NCBI GenBank assembly: GCA_037447655.1
Contig: JBBHKE010001386.1
Span: forward strand, 36,142-63,641
Source of the DNA: Zygnema cylindricum
Lineage: Eukaryota; Streptophyta; Zygnematophyceae; Zygnematales; Zygnemataceae
Length of the DNA stretch: 27,500 nucleotides
Direction of reading: 5' to 3'
A program made the translations under genes and the position numbers. Position 1 is the stretch's first letter. Each line of letters opens with the position of its first letter. Positions 8,645-19,600 of the stretch are shown piece after piece. The notes under the pieces are model-generated. The model ran no database searches. It had not been told where the DNA came from and was given only the letters and a program-made list of their open reading frames with translations.

Positions 8645-11600
8645 TTGTCTTTTACTTTTCACATCCGCTATTCTAAAAGGTGCACAATTGCACAGCAGCA
8701 CAAGTAAGCATATACACACAAGTTTTTTTCTACCTGTTGGAGAAAATATATGGATTTTCTTAAAAAGCGCCATGGTAAACCTTCTGAGTCCATGGGAACA
8801 AAAAGAGGTAGTAATGAGGGTTCTAATGGAAGGACACTTTTTCTTCACAGTCGCCGTCATTTACAAACGTTACCGAGAGTAAGAGTTCTTCTTTCAATGG
8901 AAATACATCAATAGACAACAATGGTTTCACTAAGGTAAAACGGAAAAAAAAGACTTGGATCTGAGGAACGGCTACGATCACTCTTGGAAATGATCCATGA
9001 ACGAGTTTGTTTTCAAATTGGTTGTACATAAGTTTTTGGAGCGAAAATTACAACATCTATGGTCTTTGTTGCCTAATCATCCCATATTCAGTTTATCCAA
9101 TTGTAGGGGAACAACGCCTTCTCAACCGTAAGTTCAGCAACAAAAACAATAGTAAGTCTGCCTTGGTGGACGCTTTTTTGTGAACACAAGACAAACGATG
9201 ACTGAACACATAGTAAAACAAACACTAAAAGAAGCGAAAAACAAAAACATAAACAAGACAAAACACCTTAAAAGCTGAAAAGTCATGACTACCCTCGACA
9301 AGCCCGAAAATCCCCGAACCAGAAACTCTATTCACATGGAACCCGTTAACAGTTCACCCGCAGCACATTGTAAAGAAATGGAAGCCTTAGACACTACAAA
9401 ACATAGACATTGGCTATGAAAACATGTCCCAATGTTTATTAAAAAGCGCGATGGTAAGCCATCTGAGTCCATCGACTTTGAAAGAGTGTGAGCATAAAAA
9501 GTAAAAGGCTCCTCGGTCCCCGTCTCTCGAACAACAAACGGAAAACCTCATATAAAGCGGTGTGCACTCGAACAAACACACCTAACAAGCATATCAAACG
9601 CTATTGCAAAAATATCACCTTTTACGGTATCCCGGCTTGGATAGTCATACCTTTTACCCTCAGTCACATCACGAGGCCTGACCCTTTCGTAACGAGCTAC
9701 CTGTCCCACTATGCATTTTGTGGAAGTCAATTGACAATTATAACCAACCTTTCATTCAATCTTTTTAGAGTTTTTTTTTATTCAATATGCATTTCTTTCA
9801 CACTACAGACGCCGGATCAACAAACCTTTTAAAGTCGAACAGACAAGTTTTTGTACGGCACATCCAGACGAAAACTTACGATATCTGGAGATATTTTTTT
9901 AAGAACACATTATCACCTTAAATCATTTTGTCACTGCAATCACGTCAGCGCATATCCTGTGTACATTTTCATAACGCAAACTCGAAATGATTACTTATTA
10001 TTTACTTCGCAGCAACAATTGTTTTTTATGCTTTACTTGAAAATACCATTCAGATGGAAAATCATTTGAATAACGATTGAGAAACTTTTATGTGCTCTCG
10101 GAACTTATGACCAGACATTTGCAATAGCCGTTGAATATAGAGAAAGCTTTTTTAATAAACCGCAACGGTAAACCGCGGTAGTTATTAACAATTGAAAAGA
10201 ATCCAATACAACAACAGAGTGCTCGTAAATTCTAAACCTGCAAATAGTAATTGTCGATAGCTCCATGATGTCCGTTGACGATAAATAACCAAATAGTCAT
10301 CATTACCGCAGATTCTTTTGTCAACCAGGAGAGAATTGTATCAAGTTCTTATAAAAAGTGAATACTTCGTGCACATGATAAGCAAAAAAACCATTCATAA
10401 GCTATTGAAAAACAAATTGCATTCATCACCTGTTGAAAAATTCATTTCCTTGTTGATGCATTGTCATGCATTAGTACACAACCAAGATGATTTATAACCC
10501 GCTAAACACTAATAGTAAGCCGTAAGATAGTTTTATGTCCACAACAAAACTACCACCCTGATGTCAAGAAAACAGTGTCAAAACAGATGATCATGACAAG
10601 ACCTAACATAACATAAGTGAATATACTCGACTTGTTCCTATCACAATATGACATAATACTTCATGTAACAGGAAGTAAACATGCCCAAATGACTCCTTAC
10701 CTGCCGATGACTACATGACAGCTTCTCTTTATGCTGCAAAATAATCCCAAAAATGCGCTAAAACCTGCAAAAAGAATTTACAAGAATCAATCTCATGCCC
10801 AACGTCTCCTAATAAGAAAATTATCATCGTCACCAAAATTGTTGCTACAGCATTTCTTAGGGGAATTTAAAAACCGCGTAAGTGAAACACTAAATGCAGT
10901 TTATATAAGACGACCAGAAACTTCTGAAAATTTAAATAGGTTGGAGGCGTCAGTGCAACTGTTCATTACCTAAAAACAGTTTAAGGCATACCTTTACATA
11001 CCACAAGTGTCTCAAGATTGAGTTAAGCCATACGTAGTACCAAATTCAAGTACCTCGACAAGCACACCCACAAGAGCTTCTGGACGTGTCTTTTTCGTCG
11101 ATGAACATTACTATCAATAAAAGCTCTTAACGTATCCAGTTACATCTCAAGACAGGAAGAAACATGAGGGCTCTGATATTGCCGCCAATTCTACAACTCC
11201 ATGGAACATATTCCATTATTTTAAAGGAAGGTGAAACCACCATTCTTTGTTGCTAGGAGCTCCCCTCGATTGACACACATCCATACAGCGCGTTACACGA
11301 CTTGCAAAAAAAAAGACAATTGCAAGATCTCGGTGTAAAGCCGGACCAGCTTCCATTATTCAATTCTGTTCAATAGTCCTTTAAGAAAGAAGTACGCTTT
11401 TGTCCCAGGAAAAAGAAAAAGTGCTTCTTCCCCCATTTCACACACGGTGGTAGAAAATTTGACGTTTAAGTCTTCTAACAAAGTGGTCAACATAAACCTT
11501 TAATATCATCACAAATAACCTTTGAACAAACAACAAAATCTTACACCCAAACACTCTCAAATACATTCAAAACCCTAAACATTAAAAACACTGCAAGTTA

Positions 11601-12502
11601 AACTACCCGTAATAAAAACCGACAATCCTCTGGTCCGTCCAAACTGGTGGTCGATGAATTAAAGACCAGCGAAGTTCAACGTAATGTGAATAACTGTAAG
11701 TAATAAAAAGTCATCAAGACAAAAAATGTGCGAATATACTGGCACATAATGACAAAAATGGAGCTCAGGAGTGGTCACTACCAAAAACAGTATTTCCAGT
11801 GCTAGGATGGACTTTAACACTACGCAATTTTTATCTCTTCGATTTGCCCCAAATACTTGCCTGCGCGTTACTTGCCTGTAATGAACAAATCAATAACCTA
11901 CAGAAAGTGGTGCAAATTTTGCCTATAAATGTTAAATTAAACATAACCGCCAATAAAGTCGACCAATGAAATCGGCTATGCAATTAATAACTATGACTAG
12001 TACCAACATGCAAGATGCACTGACCAACAATGACAAACACTGCAAAAAAGTTGACTATACATCATCACAAAACCATAGTCATTAGTTGTTTTTCACGCAT
12101 TGATTGCTGTACAATCCATACTACATCCCTTTGAAAGTGTTCCTCAAACATATTTGATCCTCGATGAACAGATCGATATAAACAACACCAAAATTAAGAA
12201 AAGACGAAATGCTTCATGGGGCTATGGTTCACGGTTTAAAAGTAGGAAAAAAACGGATACCGGGCAAAAAAACATGCCGTGGCCCATTGTGAAACTACAG
12301 CGTCCATCGCTATTAGAGAAACATTTTTCCAGCGGTATAAAAGTACAATTTTTTCTCATCTAATAATTTTCAGATTTTCAACCGTGATATTACGATTGAA
12401 ACGTAAGACAATTCCCTTTCGATTACTTGTCTCAGAAAAGAGAAAATCCGACTGTCTGATCACAAAAGTCGACACCTTTTTAACTGCCCCAAAAATCTGA
12501 AG
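8645..12502. other. Long AT-rich intergenic region
   Basis: No confident gene or RNA was found. Two copies of a short motif (ATGGTAARCC followed by TCTGAGTCCAT) occur at 8772-8794 and 9450-9471, discussed in the findings. The longest frames (114 codons at 9488-9832 and 87 codons at 12100-12363, both +) show no known domain and no splice context. Confidence 0.4.
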
Positions 12503-12526
12503 CTCTAATAGCGATGGGCGGTGTAG
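12503..12526. mobile_element. Lone right end of the TIR family
   Basis: CTCTAATAGCGATGGGCGGT followed by GTA matches the right ends at 2738, 2852 and 6119. No matching left end was found within the preceding few kilobases, so the element is truncated or too diverged. Confidence 0.5.
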
Positions 12527-13664
12527 CCATGCAGATGATTAGTAATATTCGGTGTAAGCATAACTTAAAGATGTAAAATTTAATGTGATTTAAAACTTGA
12601 ATAACAAAAAACCGTGTTAAAATGCATCGACATAGTTTCGTAAGCTTTAAAAATGTGTATATTCATTGCTTCCCACAGTTCCACTCACTCTAACACTCAC
12701 ATGACAGCGAAGCTTAGAGAAGAGAGCCCACACTGAAAATAGAATGGACAGGGGCAAATAAAAGCAGGCCGGCATGCTTTTTGCAAACATGTCTTTTCTT
12801 TTCTTCAAGCAAAGGGGAGATCACCGAGGTCCACGAGTCCTACAAACATCCACAACCGGCAATACCGGTGAAGAAGACCCAAAGGAGACCTCAGAGTGGA
12901 ACATTATTCCCATTTTAAGAGAAAAAAAAAATCCTCATATTGATCTATTCAAAAGTTCAATGGGACAACTGCCCATTTTGCCAAAACAGTTGAAGGGAAG
13001 ATGAACCCTCTTACGGGCTCATCTCCATAGGCTAGAGCAAGTCTAGAAAGGCAAGAAGATAAACACAATGATAACAACATCCCGCTTCGTCTTATGTACA
13101 TTAATCACTCAATGGAGTGATCTCAACCACTCTCTCTCTCTCTCTCCCGTACCTTTCCTAGGCCGAAGCTGTTCTCAAGATCCCGAGCCAAAAACTTTGC
13201 CCAGGCAACCCACGTCTCCATCTTTCATGCAAAGCCCTCCCAACACCCGGAGATAGAGATAACATCCTTAAAGGTGGACCCCTGTTGCACCACTCTTACC
13301 TCCTGCGAGGAGTCAAAAGTCAAATTGCTCCCAGAAGCCACGCAAGTATGCACACCAACTTCTTATCAGAGCACCGGGTCTTGATTAAAACGGAGGATAA
13401 AAACGGAGGGATTAATTGGAGGATTAAAATGGAGGGCGACAGTTCCATAGTCCAGTCTCTCGTGATTAGGCAGTTTAAACACAGGTTTAACCATTGGGAG
13501 GATTTTAGGCCGACAGCTTATTTCTCGATCTCAGGCAGTGTCCAATGGTAATGGCAGGCTCGGGTTCCGAACCAAACTGGAATCTCAGTTTTGAAGTTCT
13601 TCATGCTAAAGATACTGCCTTATCAACAACGGAGTAACAAATATTACCAGTTTCCATTGACAAA
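12527..13664 (-). other. Downstream (3') flank of the HUA2-like gene
   Basis: Probably contains the 3' untranslated region of the HUA2-like transcript, which reads leftward. It holds a (TC)8 run at 13131-13146 and moderate GC around 12780-13560. No canonical AATAAA on the - strand was noticed, so the poly(A) site is not placed. Open frames on the + strand here (12774-13551) have no recognisable product. Confidence 0.35.
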
Positions 13665-16600
13665 TCATGGGGGGCTAACACCCCAGGACTGGTGATTTGG
13701 TAATCTCCCTCCGGGCACTCCAAGACGCTGTTGCTGTTGTTGAGGAGCCCCTACCCCTCCTGGGAAATACATGAATAAACAACGTAAACACGATACAATG
13801 AGTCATTAAACAAAATTCAGACGACAGAACAAAAACAACAAAAGAAGGGAAAAAGCAAAAAAGGTAGAAACAGAGGCCCCATATTTGGCAGAAAAAAAAG
13901 AGGAAGACAGGTGTGGTTGAGGCGGCGTCAACACTGGAAACTCCTGCTATGCACATTCAGAAGGATAGACAGGAAGAAGGAGAAGAAGGGAGGAGGAGAG
14001 GGAGGGAGAAGAGGAAGGGAGAAGGAATGATGGGGACAAAATAGTACAGATTATTGTGGAGAAAATTGAATAACACAGGAGAGGTTAAAAAAACAGTTCA
14101 TAATTTGTCAGCTCAGGGCAAGCAAGAAGCAGATAACCGAGGCACATACGAAGGAACAATAGAGTGAACAAGGAACAAAGAACTGTCCACTTCTAACAGA
14201 AAAAAAAGACATTGGTGGTTGGAAGTGCCAACAAAAAAGACACATCTGCAACAGATGCAGTCGCACAGTTACACAGATAACAGTTACAGTTGCAAAACCA
14301 TAGAGTGCATGCTGTACGAACTCAGTTTCACACTGTACGTACTTCTATGTACAGTACCAAGTACGTACTTCAGTTTGGTTTAATGACATATGGAGATGCC
14401 ACATTAGCGCAGGCTTTCTAGAACGTCAGCAGTAAGAAGTACAAACTGCACAGACTTAAGTCAGTGGATTGTACTGAGTACGTACAATTCGTATTTCAGT
14501 TCAATGTACATAATGTGGTTACAGTGCTGATGAGATAGTACACTCCTAACAACAAACTATAGAAGCTTAAAAGGAAATCCAAATTCCTGCGATTGGCATT
14601 GGAAAGGCAGGAAATGAAAGCCATAAAACTGGAATAATGAGAGGATCAATCAAAAACTAGTGTTTCAAATTGTCGCCATTGATATGATTGATGATGCGTA
14701 GCGAATGGCTTTTCATGATAAAGGGGATAGTTGGCAATTACGAGAACCAAAATACATGAACAGAATACACAGATTACCAATAAAATGAAATCAAAAAGCT
14801 GCAGAAGACATGACACGTTATTTACATACAAAAAATGCTCCAGATGGGACAGGCAGACAAGGCTACAACAGGCACAAAAATAACTGTCAATCCATTTAAA
14901 CTGGACAAAATGGTTGAAATTGCTTCCCTAAAGATAAACAAAGGTTTACTCACTCTCTTTCAGAACGTTAATTAAGGAAAAAAGAAAGCAATGATTCCTG
15001 AAGCAGACAAGGTAACCGCCAAGTGGAACCCCAACAGCACAGGCTCAGCTTTTGCCATAATTTAAGTGCCAATATCCGGCAGCGTCCTCATTCATATCGA
15101 GGAAACAAACATTGATCACAGACCATGTGGACTTTCCAGCTGTAGTTTTGCAGAATATGCAGTAAAAATGCATTTGCTCGATGCATCCACGATTGGAACA
15201 AAACAATCATGTTGACATAGCTGTGCTTCCGCTTAAAACAAATTTGTTGCATGTTATTGACTCACAGTAAAGCATACTACGCCGTGAATCGCCGTTAGCG
15301 CCAAGAAATAATCAGTATGAGGACTGTTTTAGAGCTAAAAAAAATATTTCCAGTGTGGATGACATGGACGATTCTGAACCGCTAAAAAAACATGTCTAAA
15401 GAAAACAACAATTAGCATTGATATTGCTATTTGTGGGCAGTGCGCAGAAAAAACCGGGACTAGCTTAGTGTTATTAATGCTAATAACGATTCACAGTGCA
15501 CACAACAGCAGACAAGAGCCAAAAGTCCAAACGCCCATGTGCCCAAAACGCATTGAAACGGTGCCATCACAACTCTTCCTTTTTGACTGGTACAAGTCAA
15601 AGCACAGCCTTGGTGGAAGAAAGATTTAAAAAAAACGATACAGTCAAACACCTCAGTCGTTGCCACTTAACATTCCTTGACACATCGATCGCGAAGAAAC
15701 GAAATAAAGTAACTAACCTGTCATAGAACCGATGTTATGCATGCTGCCTGATGTATGTGGTGGCATACCGCCTGTAGGGGGGTATGGCATCATCAAGGGA
15801 GTAGGAGCAGTCCCTGGCCCATAGTGCATAAAAGGCATTGTGGATGACATAGACTGTTGCATTGAAGCCTGGCCAATATTCGGTCCATATGGAGGGTGAG
15901 GGGCAGAGGGAGGGTACGAAGCTGTCTGCATGCCTCCAGAATGAGAGGGGGGCACTCCAGACGCTTGTTGCGAGGCAGGCCCGGCCAAGGTTCCTGCAAA
16001 GACAAAGAAGAAAAATAGGTGATCATATTGAGAATCCGGTAGAATAGCCGGCACAATATTCGGTACAGGCATGTGGTCAAGGCCAAAATATTCAATTGGA
16101 GAATATTAAACTGAACTTCTTTCACTTCTTTTTTGCGTCGTCACTTCGCAAGGATCACGTGCTTTTCAAATTTTCGGGTATTTGCTTTTTGAAAAAAACA
16201 CATTGTTTAAATAACAGAGATGTATGAAATAGCAAAAACAAACACTTGATTAACCTTTTAAACAAATTTCATCCAATGTTTTTTATCTCAAGCGGTTGAA
16301 ATCTATGAGAATCAAATGACATTAACTTTAAAACCTAAATGTACTTTTGCAATCAAATAAGCAGGAAAAAAAAACAAACAAGACCTAACAGACTGGCACT
16401 CCACAGTATTCAAGCTGAGTGCAAGCAGTTGTGTACTAGCGATACAATCAGAAACACTAAAACAAGTTCAACATTGCTCTATATAAAACACTTGTAAAAA
16501 ATAGCAACACAGTGGCTGGTGAAAAATCCAGCAGTTAGAACTTCAAAGCAACCATAAGAATTGAATTCGCAGAATTAAAAATAACACGTCACCACAGACC

Positions 16601-19600
16601 CAAAAAGCAACAGCAAAGGGATAAATAAGCGGATGCCTACTTGGCTCTCCTTGCTGCATCTGCGCCACTCTTCCTCTCTCGGAGTACATCGACCACGACC
16701 AATCTGGCTGTTGAGGAGCACTTGGAAACCCAGAATGATGTGGCTGGTGTTCAGAAACTGTCCCAGAGGGAAGCAACCAAGGAGGCACATGGGTCCGTCC
16801 GCCACTCAGTTCCACCTCCCCAGAGAGAGAGAGACCAGGGGGACCTCCGAGGGAAGAAAATGGTGCAGATTGAGGTTGAAGTTGAGGTTGCGATTGAGGT
16901 TGAGGTTGCGTATGTGGATGATTAGATATGTCCCCTCTAAACGAATTCTGCTGAGGAACAGACGGTGGAGGAGGAGGAGGTGGGGCAGGAGGAAGAGGAG
17001 GAGCACAGGGCTGCTGTGACGGAGGAGGACCCCCAGGTGGTGGAGGTGGACGAGTAGGAGGAGGTGCTTGTGGCTGGGGCGGAGGACGTGACAAAGGTGG
17101 TTGTGGGGGTAATGGAGGGAGAGGGGCTCGAGGCATTGGAGCTGTTGGGTGGGCGGGGGGCATGGGTGGGAGAGGTGGTAAGGTGCGAAGCATTAACGGA
17201 CTTCCCGCCGGTAATGGAGGTTTTGTCCCGGACTGCAGTGTTTGAGTGTATGGGAAATGACCAGGGCCCTGGCTGGACACTGGAAAGGAGGAGGGATAAA
17301 CACCTTGACTATTCACTGAGTGTTGCATTGTTGATAAGTTGGGCTCATTAGGATGCCATGTTGTAGACTGGAGTGGCATTCCATCAGTCACAATAGGGGG
17401 AGGGAGAGGGAGAGGGACAGGTTCAGGACTGCCTTGCACCAGATTCTCATTGTCTGTGGGCGCTTTGAAAGGAGAAGACGGAGGTAAAGGGGGCGGGGAA
17501 GGTGGTGGTGAATCAGGCAAAGGAGGTGGTGATGGAGGGGGAGAAGAGGGAGGGGGGGGAATAGGTGGAAGAGGTGCCCAGTCAAAAGAGTTTGCATTGT
17601 TTTGCTCCTGAGGCGGCTCCACTCGTTCTCCTTCCCCTTCTTCATTTGCTGTCATTTGAACTGGTGCGTGAACCCACTGTATTTCTTCTGCTGGGACCTG
17701 TGCTTCTGGTTCTGGACATTCGTTTTGCAGGGCCTCCTCCTTCACCCTTTCATAAGTCGCATGAAGGTCGAGGGCAGGGAAAGCAATGTCATCCATTATA
17801 TCCGTACTCTGGCCTAGGTGCACTCCTGTTATCAATAAGCGTGCATTGCTGTACCCCTCCAACCAGACGACATCCATGTGTTAAAATTGACCTTAAGCAA
17901 AGCTTACCTTTTAAAGCACAAGAAACGAAACGAAACAGACAAACAAAAACGACCCACCCAAGTGCTCGTAGTCAAACTTAGCCATTAATCAATTAGAAAC
18001 TAAAGGAAACAAAACACTTTCAAACGCCAAGGCTGAGCGCAGCAAATACTTAGTTTACTGCAACTTGTGGCCCATATGCACACAAGAACAGACAAAAAAT
18101 AATAACCAATCTGTATGATTGCCATTCCCTAAGAAAAGGCTGGAGCATTCATACTGGGCATAAACAAACAAGAAAAGAAAAAAAAAACATGATCGATTTT
18201 GGTTACAGCTATTCTTATGAAGCTAATAACTGCTCCTTAGAAACGAAAGCTTCAATAGCAGTATTTATGTTGCAAAGAGTCTAAATAAGGGTGCGGCTGG
18301 TACTTTGCATACTAAGCCTCAGGTGAAATGTATCGTTACCTTTACAACAACCAATCAATTTGCTCCAAAAACAGAATAGACACAGCAAGTTCCAACATTA
18401 AATTTCCGTCAGGCAACTTAACCAACCATCAACAACTCCAACAAACAGAGGGGAAAGCAGAAATATGTCTCTGTTTGATAGGGACTCCATATGCTTTGCG
18501 GACTCATTTTCAATAACAATCTTTAGAGAGACCAACACATTAAGCTCCCAAAAACGAACTGCCCTACCTTCAAAATTTAATTGGCAAGACAAGCCCACCT
18601 TCCATACTCATCCAGCAGTAAGTCGCCCATTTCACGAAGTGGGTCGTCCAATCCTCGTTCACTTCGTAAAGGTCTACGCGAACCTCCCCCAACGTGTGGT
18701 TCCCTACTAGCTTCATCATGCTTCATAAGATCTTCTAGCTCAGCAATAAGAGGCCTGAGAACTTCCACTGGAAGAACTTCTCGCTGGAGCCATAAGTCCA
18801 GACACTGCACCAATCAGCACAAAAAAGCCCTCATGAGTGAATTGAATTCACAATTGAATTGACGCTGCAGGCTATCCCTAAAAGTGCCTACAAAGGACAA
18901 AAACGGCATGGAGTTAATTAGCCATCTTTCAGCCTCCTGAACATTATGCAGCAAACAGCTTTTCACATTACCTACAAAATTGCCAGAAAATCCACAATTA
19001 CAAACCTTGTGACATGTTTGACGATTTTGTTGAGCTTCCCTTCCAGCCGGAGCAGTGGCAACCAATGCGCGCTTCAGCCTTACCTCCACATCTGAAAGAA
19101 ATGAGGATGTTTGAAACCCACCTGTTCCGCAACAGCAAAAAAAGGCATTGTGAACAATTATGAAACAATTTGATAGAACAGGTCCATGGAGGAAGAAACA
19201 TACTTCAACAAACTCGATATGCACATAATCAGCAAACATGAAAGTATGCTTGAAGAGAACAAGAAAAAACACAAAAAGCGCAAGTTGCCATGCCAACCAT
19301 CAAAATTGTAAGCCAGAATCACGAAACAAAGGCCATGTACAGGCGATTTTACAGCTTTCTCTCATTGTGCACCTCTCCCTTCACTAAGAAACTCAACATA
19401 CAATTTGCACAATGAAATCAAGAAACAACAGATATATAACGTATGTTAGGAAAAAAGATACCTTGTCTCCATTTAAAACATATGTTACAAACCGCAGCCA
19501 AGGTGATTAAAGCACGGACTAACAGGCATATATGCTACAGAAAGTGAAAGAAAAAAAGATCTGGCAAGACTAGCGTCAAATGTTACCATCGTGAACAACT

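Noticed and set aside
8496-8882. 128-codon + strand frame
   Set aside because: Contains a tandem 20-mer, overlaps a - strand frame, has no recognisable domain and sits in repeat-like AT-rich DNA. Possible but unsupported.
9488-9832. 114-codon + strand frame
   Set aside because: No domain or homologue recognised, and an opposing 60-codon frame looks equally plausible; likely chance.
15460-15666. - strand 68-codon frame after HUA2 exon 9 as a possible last exon
   Set aside because: Wrong composition and partly inside the MITE. The exon at 13665-13759 fits phase and acceptor much better.
16633-17019. Arg-rich + strand frame of 128 codons and Gly-rich frames to 17611
   Set aside because: They are the antisense of the polyproline and Gln-Pro coding exon 8 of the HUA2-like gene; composition is forced by that strand.
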